In this document: positions 18,178 to 27,139 of the stretch, piece after piece
Layout: each line of letters starts with the position of its first letter
Position numbering within the stretch: position 1 is the stretch's first letter
Assembly: GCF_000378145.1 (NCBI RefSeq)
Contig: NZ_KB899287.1
Span: forward strand, 62,001-126,000
Source: Saccharibacillus kuerlensis DSM 22868
GTDB taxonomy: Bacteria > Bacillota > Bacilli > Paenibacillales > Paenibacillaceae
Length of the DNA stretch: 64,000 nucleotides
Direction: 5' to 3'
Program-made: the position numbers and the translations under genes
Notes under the pieces: model-generated
Databases searched by the model: none
The model's input: only the letters and a program-made list of their open reading frames with translations
Told to the model about the DNA's origin: nothing

Positions 18178-19014
18178 TTATATAGATTTATATTGGGATT
18201 CTGACGCCGGGTAGGATGAGGCCAGTGTGGCTATACGTTCGCCCACTCGGAAATAAGCTTCTTCCCGCAGTCCTTCGATCCATTCGACCTGTCCCTTCTC
18301 GAACAAGCACACGACTGTGGAGCCAAAGGAAAAGTAACCGACCTCTTCTCTCTTGTTCCAGGATGGACGAGGATTGCTGAATACGACAGAATTGACGTTG
18401 AGCGCTCCAACCGCGATCATCAGCATAGCTTCGCTCTGGCGCCGAATCTCGAATACAACCCTGTGGTTAAATGAAAGCAGCCGTCCGCCATATTTCCAGC
18501 CTGCTTTGTTAACCGGCAGCGAACGCTGCCCGAGCTCCGCAGCCAGCCTGCCCTCTCCAGCAAGTGGACTATGAAAACGATGATATTGCGTCGGACTCAA
18601 ATACAAAATAATAAAGCGTCCTCCACCAAAGTTCGTATCCGCTGCTTTCATTGAAGTCAGTTCCTCGAATGTATACGACTTGCCTTTCACCTCAAAACGA
18701 TGGTCATCCGTGATCTCACCATAGCACTGCACATAACCGTCCACCGGACTCACGACCGCCAATGGATCTTCGTCTACCGGCCTACGGTCAAGATCGATCT
18801 CCCGAATAAAAAAGTCCGTTAGTGAACGAAACTCATTCATCGGTCTCGTTATTTCTTCTTCCGCTATACCATAGCCTTTGCTAAAAGCGGGAATCAATCT
18901 CCGGCTGAACTTGGAATCACAAAATTTCTTCAGCGCGGAGCTGAGAAACCGGCCTCCCAATACCTTCATAATCGCTCGGTATAAACTTCCCTTTACACGT
19001 TCAATGGCTTGCAT
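18178..19014 (-). CDS. psd: Phosphatidylserine decarboxylase proenzyme
   Basis: A 278-aa proenzyme that self-cleaves to a pyruvoyl enzyme and turns phosphatidylserine into phosphatidylethanolamine on the membrane. The cleavage motif is FGST near residue 244, one residue different from the usual LGST; the Gly-Ser pair that is cut is intact. The VVSPVDGYVQCYG and YHRFHSPLAGEG motifs supply catalytic Asp and His. AAAGG precedes the ATG. It follows pssA on the same strand with about 120 bases between, so the two steps of phosphatidylethanolamine synthesis are linked as in Bacillus. Confidence 0.95.
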   Translation of the reverse strand: MQAIERVKGSLYRAIMKVLGGRFLSSALKKFCDSKFSRRLIPAFSKGYGIAEEEITRPMNEFRSLTDFFIREIDLDRRPVDEDPLAVVSPVDGYVQCYGEITDDHRFEVKGKSYTFEELTSMKAADTNFGGGRFIILYLSPTQYHRFHSPLAGEGRLAAELGQRSLPVNKAGWKYGGRLLSFNHRVVFEIRRQSEAMLMIAVGALNVNSVVFSNPRPSWNKREEVGYFSFGSTVVCLFEKGQVEWIEGLREEAYFRVGERIATLASSYPASESQYKSI

Positions 19015-19137
19015 GTCCCAAAACCTTTCCTATGGTGATAAAGATCGCGCACCCGGGTAAATCGCCGAGCGAAGCGAACAGAACCTGTTTCTGCCTCCTA
19101 TATCCGCAGTTCGACAGAAAGTCCAGTACTGCAGCCG

Positions 19138-19668
19138 TTAACAGTCTTCGACGACTTCCGGTTCGACTTTCTTGAGGCTTGGAAAAGAAAAATGACTGAC
19201 CATCAGAAGGCCGATCAACAAGGTGCCGACCGCTACAGCCAATGGTTTGAGCGTTACCGCCAGCAGAAGAACCAGCAGAGCCGCAAGCGGTGTCGGCATT
19301 CCTATAAAACCCGAGATATGGCTCTGCTCAGCATTAAAGCGGGCGAGCCGCAGCGCGCTGCATGATACGTAAACCAGACAGCATATAATCCCGAACACAG
19401 GAATTTGATTTAACGAAAAAATATGAACCAATATCGCGGGAGCCACTCCAAAAGTCACCAGATCGGCCAGCGAGTCGAGCTCCTTACCCATCGCTGATTC
19501 GACATGCAGCTTTCTCGCACAGAATCCGTCAAAAAAATCACAAATCAAGCCCGCGATGATTAGCAGAATGGCAATCTTCATTCTATCGTTGAAAGTCATT
19601 AGAATGGCAGTGAAACCAAGCAGCAGATTGCCCAGCGTCAGCATCGACGGTATCATCTTCTTCACCAT
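19138..19668 (-). CDS. pssA: CDP-diacylglycerol-serine O-phosphatidyltransferase
   Basis: A 176-aa membrane enzyme making phosphatidylserine from CDP-diacylglycerol and serine. The CDP-alcohol phosphotransferase signature is complete near residues 45-75: DGFCAR, then a Gly and the LDSLAD motif with the metal-binding aspartates. Around six membrane helices. The start was put at the ATG (VKKMIPS) with GGAG five bases upstream; an ATG eight codons earlier has no ribosome binding site. It leads the pssA-psd pair. An inverted repeat with TATAAT in its loop lies just upstream. Confidence 0.95.
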   Translation of the reverse strand: MVKKMIPSMLTLGNLLLGFTAILMTFNDRMKIAILLIIAGLICDFFDGFCARKLHVESAMGKELDSLADLVTFGVAPAILVHIFSLNQIPVFGIICCLVYVSCSALRLARFNAEQSHISGFIGMPTPLAALLVLLLAVTLKPLAVAVGTLLIGLLMVSHFSFPSLKKVEPEVVEDC

Positions 19669-19721
19669 AATCACTCCAAATTTGTTCAGCATTCTTATAG
19701 AACACCATCATTTGTAAAAAG

Positions 19722-19752
19722 ACAACTTTCTATTATTATAACAGAAAGTTGT
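19722..19752 (-). promoter_or_regulatory. Perfect inverted repeat over the likely pssA -10
   Basis: ACAACTTTCT and AGAAAGTTGT form a perfect 10-base inverted repeat with an 11-base spacer. On the minus strand the spacer contains TATAAT, a good -10 hexamer about 70 bases before pssA, while the -35 is poor. The arrangement suggests a regulator binding over the promoter. On RNA it has no T-run on the pssA side that would make it a clear terminator. Confidence 0.5.
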
Positions 19753-19860
19753 GTGGTTCTTGTGTTTTTTCATTTTGTTCTCAAATCTATCGAAAACAAT
19801 CCGTAAAACATAAAATAAAAGTATTCGATACCGCTGGGCAGGCATGAAACTAGAATAATC

Positions 19861-19906
19861 AAAACGACCTTGACATCTACCACAGCGCAGAAGACAAGGT
19901 CGTTTT
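19861..19906 (-). terminator. Intrinsic terminator after the dedA/two-component operon
   Basis: Arms AAAACGACCTTG and CAAGGTCGTTTT with a 22-base loop, 27 bases past the kinase stop on the minus strand. Confidence 0.8.
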
Positions 19907-19933
19907 AAGTAGAGTAAACGATTGGCCAGCAGA

Positions 19934-21703
19934 TCAAACAGGGAATTTCAGCGTAAACGTTACACCTTCCTTCTCGTTCTCCACTTGATAGCTGCATTCG
20001 TGCAGCTCCAAGATCCTTTTTACAATCGCAAGTCCCAGTCCAGTTCCTCCGCTTTTACGATCCCTTGCAGCTTCTGCGCGGAAAAACCGTTCCCAGATCC
20101 GCGTCAAATAGGGCTCGGGAATACTTTCGCCTTTGTTATGCACGGAATACACACAACCTTCCGTACTGCCGTCAATGAAAATTTCAATCGTACTGCCAGG
20201 CTCCGCATGACGAATCGCGTTGGTCAGCAGATTCAGCAGCACCTGTTCGATTTTTCCGGCATCCGCTATTACTCTTCTCTCTTCACTGCGAACGATATGT
20301 GCGGCCAGATTTTTTTCCCGCATCCGGTATATAAGCTTTTGCAGCATTTCTTCGGTCATTTCGCTTAACAGAAGCGGCGATTTGTACAGCTTTACAGCCG
20401 GCGATTCCAGGCGGAGCAGATCAAGCATGTCTTGAACAAGCTGTTCCATCTTCTCGCTCTCTTCCAAGATGACACCTACATAATGATCCTGCCTGCCTGC
20501 GCTGATTCCGTCCCGCATCCCTTCCGCAAAGCCTCGAACGATACTAATCGGCGTCTTCAATTCATGCGAAGCATTGGCAAAAAAGTCTTTCTGCAGCTGC
20601 TCAAGCTCTTTGTTTTGTTCAATTTCCTGCTTCAGCCGAATATTCGTTGTGTTCAGTTCCTCCAGGGTAACTCCCAGCTTGCCGGACAACTCGAACAGCG
20701 TATTGGACAAATTCCCAAGTTCATCGCTGCGAGGAACCGGCTCCTCCCCGGAAAAATCCATCCTTTTCATCTTCTCCGCTTTTCGGTTCAGCATCAGCAG
20801 CGGCCGGGTAACGAGGCGAGAATACAAAATAGACAGCAGCACGATCAGCACCAGCCCCCCAGCTCCCAAATAAGCGAAAAAAACGCGAAGGGCGCTGTTG
20901 GTTTCTTTGATCTCCTGCAGGGAAGTTACAAGCAGCAGCAGTTCAATCTGGCCGCTCGAGCTTCGCAAGGGCCGAATGAAAATGCCGCTTCGACTTGCCC
21001 CAAGCGAATCACTCCATACTAATTCAACCGATTCCATGTTGTTCAGACGTTCTACATACTCTGAAGAGAGAGGGAACAGCTCATCCAGCGCCAAAAAAAT
21101 AAGGCCCAGCCGTTTACCCGACTTGTCCGGATGAGGCGTCGTCTCGATTCTGCCCGTTACCGAATAGTAATCTTCCTGCGAACCTTTCTCCCCCGCTTCC
21201 TGAATATTGGAATCGGATTCTTGGGTGTTTGAAGTTTTTGCTACATAATAGGCATTCAAAACACTGCCATATTTCCCCACGTCGAACTGCCCATATACTG
21301 TTACTTCTTCGCCTGCCGTTAATTTCAAGTCTTCCAATTCGTTTTTATAAGCAATCGACAGGTAAAACAACGACGTGTCGATTCGTAAGCCGTCTTCACG
21401 GATGACCCTCATGCGGAAAGGATTGTTTGCAATCGTACTTCCTTCAAAATCGGTTAACGCAAAAGTAATATCTTCACGGTGCATCCCAAGCATGACCGGA
21501 GAATTGGGCTCCAGTCTTCCTGATGGATCTTTATTATAAATCACAGCCAATTGGGCTGCGGTTTTTTGCAAATTCGCCATTTTTCGATGTTCGTAAAATT
21601 GGGGGAATATTACCAACTGCGCCAGCAGCACAAGAATATAAAACAAAACAAAGATAGAAGCCGTAACGATAAACAGCTTGGCTGTAACTCCCAATCTCTT
21701 CAT
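19934..21703 (-). CDS. Sensor histidine kinase (HAMP-HisKA-HATPase)
   Basis: A 589-aa transmembrane kinase. Membrane helix one is at about residues 10-32 and helix two near 275-300, enclosing an extracellular sensor domain of about 240 residues. HAMP follows (about 300-350), then HisKA with the phosphoacceptor His in NASHELKTPIS near residue 382, and HATPase with NLLTNAIRHA, GTGLGLAIVK. Its start overlaps the response regulator stop by four bases, giving a coupled pair. The general layout is that of PhoR/ResE-type kinases, but the signal is not known. Confidence 0.93.
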   Translation of the reverse strand: MKRLGVTAKLFIVTASIFVLFYILVLLAQLVIFPQFYEHRKMANLQKTAAQLAVIYNKDPSGRLEPNSPVMLGMHREDITFALTDFEGSTIANNPFRMRVIREDGLRIDTSLFYLSIAYKNELEDLKLTAGEEVTVYGQFDVGKYGSVLNAYYVAKTSNTQESDSNIQEAGEKGSQEDYYSVTGRIETTPHPDKSGKRLGLIFLALDELFPLSSEYVERLNNMESVELVWSDSLGASRSGIFIRPLRSSSGQIELLLLVTSLQEIKETNSALRVFFAYLGAGGLVLIVLLSILYSRLVTRPLLMLNRKAEKMKRMDFSGEEPVPRSDELGNLSNTLFELSGKLGVTLEELNTTNIRLKQEIEQNKELEQLQKDFFANASHELKTPISIVRGFAEGMRDGISAGRQDHYVGVILEESEKMEQLVQDMLDLLRLESPAVKLYKSPLLLSEMTEEMLQKLIYRMREKNLAAHIVRSEERRVIADAGKIEQVLLNLLTNAIRHAEPGSTIEIFIDGSTEGCVYSVHNKGESIPEPYLTRIWERFFRAEAARDRKSGGTGLGLAIVKRILELHECSYQVENEKEGVTFTLKFPV

Positions 21704-22380
21704 TCGAGTTCCTCATACGTATATCCAACGCCGAATACGGTTCGAATACAATCTGCTGCCGGTCCCATTTTGCTTCGCAGCTTTTTGATATGTGTGTCAA
21801 CGACACGGACATCTCCTTCGTACTCCGCTCCCCAGATATAGCCGAGGATGCTGTCCCTCGACAGAACAATTCCACGATTGCGAAGCAGCAGCTGCAGAAT
21901 ACCCGACTCTTTGGGCGTTAAATCGATCTCGACTCTATTGTGCTCCAACCTATGACTCCGAACGTTCCACTGCACCCCGAATCCCAACGGGGTATACGCT
22001 GCGGAAATCAGCTGCCCGTCTATCCGGCGCATCAGCGCTTCGGCTTTGGAGACTAGTACATTGGGACTGAACGGTTTGGTCACATAATCGTCGGCTCCCA
22101 GCTCATAACCTTCAATTTGCCGTTCATCACCGGCGACGGCTGTCAGAATGATCACCGGTATGCTTGAACGACGCCGGATTCTGCGGCAAAGTTCCCAACC
22201 GTCCATCTTCGGCATCATTAGATCGAGAACGACCAGGTCCGGGACGTCCGTTTCAAAAACATATAGTCCTTCTTGTCCGTCCGCAGCCTGACAAACGATC
22301 CAATCCCGAGCGGAAAAATAATCTGAGATCAGCTCCCGGATTCGATGTTCATCTTCAACAATCAGCAATTTTTTCGTCAA
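21700..22380 (-). CDS. OmpR/PhoB-family response regulator
   Basis: A 226-aa regulator. The receiver domain has the phosphoacceptor Asp in LVVLDLMMPKMDGWE near residue 52, and the C-terminal OmpR winged helix spans about 130-226 with RVVDTHIKKLRSK in the recognition region. It pairs with the kinase gene whose start it overlaps, and follows the DedA-family gene by only 24 bases, so the three form one operon. Targets unknown; envelope-related genes are a reasonable guess from the DedA neighbour. Confidence 0.93.
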   Translation of the reverse strand: MTKKLLIVEDEHRIRELISDYFSARDWIVCQAADGQEGLYVFETDVPDLVVLDLMMPKMDGWELCRRIRRRSSIPVIILTAVAGDERQIEGYELGADDYVTKPFSPNVLVSKAEALMRRIDGQLISAAYTPLGFGVQWNVRSHRLEHNRVEIDLTPKESGILQLLLRNRGIVLSRDSILGYIWGAEYEGDVRVVDTHIKKLRSKMGPAADCIRTVFGVGYTYEELE

Positions 22381-22404
22381 TGTACGGACCTTCCTTCTTC
22401 AAAT

Positions 22405-22893
22405 TCAATCGATTGCGTGTGCCAACAATCTCCCTGAAAAAATAAACACTGTGCACCAGATCAAAGCACCGAGCGCCGCGAAAAATACGTATTTGCGCAG
22501 TGGCATTTGACTAATTCCGCACATATAGCAGGTAACGTGACGAAAACCGGGAATAAAGTAACCGAATACAATCGATATCGTACCGAATTTATTCATCCAC
22601 TTTTCGACACGTGCAATTCGATTAGGCTTCAACCCCACCCATCTTCCGTACCGGTCAAGCAAAGGTCTTCCTGCTTTTTTCCCTATCACGTAGCTGAGCA
22701 TCATCCCGCTCATGGCACCCGCAAAACTGCACAGCAGCGCATACGGAAGATACATGGTGCCGATCCGGGTTAAATAGCCTACACTCATCATCAGCAGTTC
22801 ATCCGGCACCGGAAGCCCAACTATGCCTAATGTCAGAAGTCCGTAAATCGCAGCGTATCCGTAATCCGACAGAAACTGTAGAGCCGTCTCCAT
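22405..22893 (-). CDS. DedA/SNARE-associated (VTT domain) membrane protein
   Basis: A 162-aa membrane protein of the DedA family. Signatures are GLPVPDELLMMSVGYL near residue 26, GKKAGRPLLDRYGRW near residue 72 and the FIPGFRH motif near residue 115. DedA proteins move lipid carriers such as undecaprenyl phosphate or phosphatidylethanolamine across the membrane and support the proton motive force; which applies here is unknown. It is shorter than the usual 200 residues at the C-terminus. It heads the operon with the two-component pair. Confidence 0.9.
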   Translation of the reverse strand: METALQFLSDYGYAAIYGLLTLGIVGLPVPDELLMMSVGYLTRIGTMYLPYALLCSFAGAMSGMMLSYVIGKKAGRPLLDRYGRWVGLKPNRIARVEKWMNKFGTISIVFGYFIPGFRHVTCYMCGISQMPLRKYVFFAALGALIWCTVFIFSGRLLAHAID

Positions 22894-23177
22894 CAGCAGC
22901 CCTCGGCGGGTTCAAACTTATTTTTGGGGAGATTAACAAAAGATACCCGGCTTCTATTAAGCACTCTGATTATCCCTATAAATGCAGCCTTTATATTCAT
23001 TTTATTCATTTTCATTCACACTCCTACTCCTACTCTTTCAATTCCGGATACTCATTTACGCATAGGCTTCTCAGCCAATCCTGCACTCACCAGACCCAGT
23101 ATAAGAGACGGTTGTGTTTTTTATGTGTTGTTATGCGAAAATGTAAAAGAGAGGTTCGATCAAGGGAGGAATACAGA

Positions 23178-24089
23178 ATGAAATTAGAGCGTCTGATTTC
23201 TATCATTTACAAGCTGCTGAATCATGAGGTTCTGTCAGCTTCCGCCCTAGCGGACGAATACGGAGTTTCGCAGCGAACGATTTACCGGGATATTGACGTT
23301 CTGTGCGCTGCCGGCTTTCCGATCGTTTCATACTTGGGACAAAGCGGCGGATACAGCATAATGGACGGCTATAAAATGGATAAAAGTTTGCTGGGATCAT
23401 ACGATGTCAATGCGCTGATTACCGTATTGCAAGGGTTGTCTACCGTATTCGAGGATGAGCGTGCCCAGGGTACGATTGAACGTCTGCAAACGATCAGTTC
23501 GGAAAACTGTACACCAACCCTGTCGGTCGACTTTGAAAGCCGACGAGCGGATCCGGACGCCCTGCGGCAGCTGCGCACCGGAATTGCCGCAAAGCAAATC
23601 GTAAACTTTGATTATGTGAATGCCGACAGTCAGCGGACGAATCGTCAGATTGAACCGATCCGCCTTGAATTCAAACACGCCAACTGGTATGTCTACGGCT
23701 TCTGTCTGACTAGAACGGATTACCGCGAATTTCGGCTGTCCAGAATGTTGAATGTACAATTAACATCGGACAGCTTCCCGCCGCGCGATCCAACTTCTAA
23801 TTCGAGGGCTTCCCATGCAGGAATCGATATGAGTCAGGTACAAGACGTCGTTGTCCGGGTACACCCTCATGCCCTGTCCGAAGCGCTGGACCACTTTCAA
23901 CAGGCTGACAAACAATTCCACAATGACGGCAGTCTAACCATTCGTATTCCGGTCTTTCAACCGCTCGAGGCCAAGTGGCTTTGTTCGATTCTGCTCAGCT
24001 TTGGCAGCGGTGCTGAAGTGCTTGAACCGATTGAGCTGCGCACCGTTGTTCAGTCACAGCTCCGAGAGGCGCTGAAGCTTTACCAATAA
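23178..24089 (+). CDS. DeoR/YafY-like transcriptional regulator with WYL domain
   Basis: A 303-aa regulator. The N-terminal helix-turn-helix (SASALADEYGVSQRTIYRDIDVL, residues 17-45) is followed by a WYL domain (about 140-220) with the NWYVYGFC motif and a C-terminal WCX part near 230-303. WYL domains bind nucleic acid or small-molecule ligands and often work as stress or DNA-damage responsive regulators. Start chosen at the ATG with GGGAGGA eight bases upstream. It is divergent from dedA. The 283 bases before it are AT- and CAT-rich with no recognised element. Confidence 0.88.
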   Translation: MKLERLISIIYKLLNHEVLSASALADEYGVSQRTIYRDIDVLCAAGFPIVSYLGQSGGYSIMDGYKMDKSLLGSYDVNALITVLQGLSTVFEDERAQGTIERLQTISSENCTPTLSVDFESRRADPDALRQLRTGIAAKQIVNFDYVNADSQRTNRQIEPIRLEFKHANWYVYGFCLTRTDYREFRLSRMLNVQLTSDSFPPRDPTSNSRASHAGIDMSQVQDVVVRVHPHALSEALDHFQQADKQFHNDGSLTIRIPVFQPLEAKWLCSILLSFGSGAEVLEPIELRTVVQSQLREALKLYQ

Positions 24090-24133
24090 GATCGGACACT
24101 TCCAAATTGCCAGCAGACTTTGAAATTCAAAAA

Positions 24134-24189
24134 TTCAATACTTCAATACTTCAATACTTCAATACTTCAATACTTCAATATTTCAACAC
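24134..24189. repeat. 8-bp tandem repeat, TTCAATAC x5 plus two variants
   Basis: Five exact copies of TTCAATAC (24134-24173) are followed by TTCAATAT and TTCAACAC. The array sits between the converging WYL regulator gene and the M3 peptidase gene, 45 bases past the regulator stop and directly before the terminator. Such short arrays vary in copy number by slippage. Confidence 0.95.
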
Positions 24190-24193
24190 ACCA

Positions 24194-24226
24194 AAAAACC
24201 TATCCTTTTCGGGAATAGGCTTTTTG
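24194..24226. terminator. Bidirectional terminator between WYL regulator and M3 peptidase
   Basis: AAAACCTATCC pairs with GGGAATAGGCTTTT, with one bulge, and is flanked by A and T runs on both strands. Confidence 0.75.
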
Positions 24227-24300
24227 ATGTGTCATTTAGACAGTATTTAAGCTTACCACATGCATCTTTATTTTTCACTTCGGTTTTTAGTTAACATGTT

Positions 24301-25998
24301 TTACAGTGCTTTGTCGTCCACGCTGTTCAACCACTCCTCAATCGTTCCAATTACAGACGACACGCAGCCGTCTTCGAACGGAGAAATGAGGCCGGCTTCT
24401 TTGACCAGTCCGACGAACGATTGCGTACCGCCGAGACCGCACAGATGCACGTAATCTTTCCAGGCAGTATCGAACTCTTCTCTTGAACGCTTCCAGAATT
24501 GGAAGGCGCAAATTTGTGCAAGCGTGTAGTCGATGTAATAAAACGGCGCGCCGTAGATATGTCCCTGCTTCTGCCAGAAACCTCCGCGCTCGAGATAATC
24601 GTTTCCTTCGTAGTTCAGATGCGGCAGGTATTTCTTCTCAATGTCTCTCCAAGCCGTTTTGCGCTCTTCCGGTGTCGCATCCGGATTCGCATATACGAAG
24701 TGCTGGTATTCGTCGACCGAAACGCCGTACGGAATAAACAGCAGACCGGAAGCCAGATGATCGAAGCGATATTTTTCCGTATCGCCTTCGAAGAACTTCT
24801 CCATCCACGGCCATGTGAAGAATTCCATACTCATGGAGTGGATCTCAGCGGATTCGTATGTCGGCCAGAGGTATTCCGGCACTTCATGACCACGGCTGGA
24901 ATAGACCTGGAACGCGTGTCCCGCTTCGTGCGTCAGCACGTCGATATCGCCCGAAGTTCCATTAAAGTTCGAGAAGATGAACGGCGCTTTGTAGTCCGGC
25001 AGGTAGGTGCAGTAACCGCCGCCTGCTTTGCCTTTCTTGCTCACCAGATCCATCAGATCGTTTTTCAGCATGAACTGGAAGAACTCGTCTGTTTCCGGAG
25101 ACAGCTCCTTGTACATCTCTTCGCCATTCTTCACAATCCAGTCCGGGTCGCCCTTCGGCGTCGGGTTTCCGCTCTTGAAGCTGAAGCCATTGTCATAATA
25201 GCGCAGCGTATCAACATCGATACGGGCTTCCTGACGTTTGCGCAGACGCGTCGCTGCCGGTACGATCTCTTCCAGTACCTGCTTGCGGAAGTTTGCGACC
25301 ATCTCCGCATTGTAGTCGGTACGCATCATGCGATCGTAGCCCATCTCGACGAAGCTTGGATAGCCCAATTTTTTCGCCATTTTGGTCCGAACCTTAACCA
25401 GTTCGTCGTACAGACGATCAAGCTCGGCTTCTTTTTCCGCAAGGAATCCGAATCTGGCTTCGGAAGCCCGCTTGCGCATATCGCGGTCGGTCGACAGCTC
25501 GAACGGCAGCAGCTGCGGCAGCGTACGCTCTTCGCCTTCAAACGGAATTTTCGCGGACGCGATCAGCTGATCGTATTCCGTAGACAGCTTGTTCTCCAAC
25601 TGAAGGTCTTCGATGATCTCCGGGCTGAATGTCCGAATGGCACTTTCAGCGAGCTTAAACAGCTGGCTGCCCCACTTCTCTTCCAACTCACTGCGGAACT
25701 TGGACGTTGTGAGTGCGCGGTAATAATCCGATATGTATTCTTGCACGACCGGTCCGACTTCATCCATGAAATCCTGTTCGGCCTTGTAAAACTCATCGGT
25801 CGTATCGATGGAGTGGCGGACGCTGACAAGCTGGTGCTGCGTATCGAAGCTGTTGCGCAGCGCATTGATCTCGTGCATGACGGACTCCTGCTCCCCGGCG
25901 CTTTCAGCGGCTTCGAACTTGGCGATCCCTTCCTTAAAATTAATCTTCAACTGGTCAATATTTGGACGTACGTATTCGAATTGCTGAAAAGTCGTCAA
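24301..25998 (-). CDS. M3-family oligoendopeptidase
   Basis: A 565-aa cytoplasmic zinc peptidase that trims oligopeptides. The zinc-binding HEXXH motif is LTHEAGHAFQVY near residue 347, and the third ligand region is ESAEIHSMSMEFF near 374. The start is TTG with AGGAGG seven bases upstream. It differs from the PepF-type enzyme encoded at 30.3-32.1 kb and belongs to the shorter M3 branch common in Paenibacillus. Single-gene unit. Confidence 0.92.
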   Translation of the reverse strand: MTTFQQFEYVRPNIDQLKINFKEGIAKFEAAESAGEQESVMHEINALRNSFDTQHQLVSVRHSIDTTDEFYKAEQDFMDEVGPVVQEYISDYYRALTTSKFRSELEEKWGSQLFKLAESAIRTFSPEIIEDLQLENKLSTEYDQLIASAKIPFEGEERTLPQLLPFELSTDRDMRKRASEARFGFLAEKEAELDRLYDELVKVRTKMAKKLGYPSFVEMGYDRMMRTDYNAEMVANFRKQVLEEIVPAATRLRKRQEARIDVDTLRYYDNGFSFKSGNPTPKGDPDWIVKNGEEMYKELSPETDEFFQFMLKNDLMDLVSKKGKAGGGYCTYLPDYKAPFIFSNFNGTSGDIDVLTHEAGHAFQVYSSRGHEVPEYLWPTYESAEIHSMSMEFFTWPWMEKFFEGDTEKYRFDHLASGLLFIPYGVSVDEYQHFVYANPDATPEERKTAWRDIEKKYLPHLNYEGNDYLERGGFWQKQGHIYGAPFYYIDYTLAQICAFQFWKRSREEFDTAWKDYVHLCGLGGTQSFVGLVKEAGLISPFEDGCVSSVIGTIEEWLNSVDDKAL

Positions 25999-26132
25999 TG
26001 CATTTCCTCCTCTGATATTGCGGATGTTTCAACCATTATAACCACTTTAGCGAATAAGCACTAGATCAAATGAAAAATTATGCATGGTTTGCGGCAGGTT
26101 AGTTGACATAACAGTTTGTTTCTAACTCAGTA

Positions 26133-26906
26133 TTATCTTTTCCGGCAAATGCAGACGATTGAATAGCTGTCCGGAGCAAGCGGTGATCGCTCCCAATCGG
26201 CATACATTCCTTCAAGCGAAAATCCTGTCTGATCCAGCAGCCGACGCAGCTCCTGCGGATACGTATACCGAAGGCGAACTTGCGTGCGTTCTTCGAAACC
26301 GTCCTCGCTTCGGCGAATCGTCGTATAATGCTGAATCTGATTCAGCGCATCGTAGCGGGCGATCGTATACAGGTCCGTTTTCGAGCCGTCACTCCTTGTC
26401 ACGGTACGCCAAAATTCCTCCGTTTCCGGCTGCATCAACTCTTCCGAGCCCGGAAACCGTGTATCGAACAGGAATACACCTCCGCTTTTCAAATTTCTCG
26501 CTGCTGCGGCGAGCAGACGATTCTGATCTTCATTGGACAAAAAGTGCTGAAAAACATTCCCTGTCATGTAGCCGAACCCAGCAGGAACAGGCAGATTTAG
26601 CATCGTAATATCGCCTGCAATCCACTCGGGCGCCACGTTCTTGGCTTCCGCTTTGCTTCGTGCCGATTCAAGCATCTCCTCTTGCAGATCGATGCCCGTT
26701 ACTTTATAGCCGGACTCAGCCAGCGGTATAGCTGTGCGGCCTGTCCCGCAGCCAATTTCAAGTATCGATTCTCCTTTTGCCTGTTCGGCGTACTCTAGCA
26801 GTAGCGGCAGTTCCGGCTTCCAAGCTTCGTTTTCCAAATCGTAACGCTCGGGATCAGTGTATTCTTCGTTATTGGCGGATTGAAATGTCAGTTCGTGTCT
26901 GAGCAT
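26133..26906 (-). CDS. Class I SAM-dependent methyltransferase
   Basis: A 257-aa methyltransferase with the SAM-binding motif ILEIGCGTGRTAIPLAESG near residue 50, an acidic GIDLQEEML second strand near 73, and a GDITMLNLP motif near residue 100. The acceptor is not predictable. The only visible ribosome binding site, GGAG, is 13 bases from the ATG, which is rather far. It stands alone between the M3 peptidase and the divergent nitroreductase gene. Confidence 0.88.
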   Translation of the reverse strand: MLRHELTFQSANNEEYTDPERYDLENEAWKPELPLLLEYAEQAKGESILEIGCGTGRTAIPLAESGYKVTGIDLQEEMLESARSKAEAKNVAPEWIAGDITMLNLPVPAGFGYMTGNVFQHFLSNEDQNRLLAAAARNLKSGGVFLFDTRFPGSEELMQPETEEFWRTVTRSDGSKTDLYTIARYDALNQIQHYTTIRRSEDGFEERTQVRLRYTYPQELRRLLDQTGFSLEGMYADWERSPLAPDSYSIVCICRKR

Positions 26907-27139
26907 ATGAATTTGAAATCTCCTTATTTGTAAAATTTCAGTCGATGATTTTGATTATATCGGATTCTATATTCATGTCCAACTTTCATACCATAACAAA
27001 CCTCTATAATAACAAACTTCTATATTTTCATTGACTAACTTTTATAAAGCAATTATTATACATATAGATAGCGAGCATTTTAAATGCTTTCATTCTGCTT
27101 TTATAAATTTTAAATCTCATAGAAGTGTAGGTGTGCATT

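Noticed and set aside
19700-19760. SigX-type promoter for pssA, as in B. subtilis
   Set aside because: An AAC-type -35 is present in the inverted repeat, but the distance to a CGTC-like -10 is too long; a vegetative TATAAT in the spacer fits better.
22830-23177. Upstream extension of the WYL regulator by 116 codons
   Set aside because: The extension overlaps the dedA start, is low in coding character, and a clear GGGAGGA site precedes the internal ATG.
24134-24189. Repeat array considered as CRISPR
   Set aside because: Units are 8 bases without spacers and without cas genes; a simple tandem repeat.
24499-26064. A 521-codon open frame on the plus strand opposite the M3 peptidase gene
   Set aside because: It is antisense to a clear HEXXH peptidase, has no ribosome binding site, and its protein has no recognisable motif. 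The high GC at third positions of the real gene keeps the opposite frame open.
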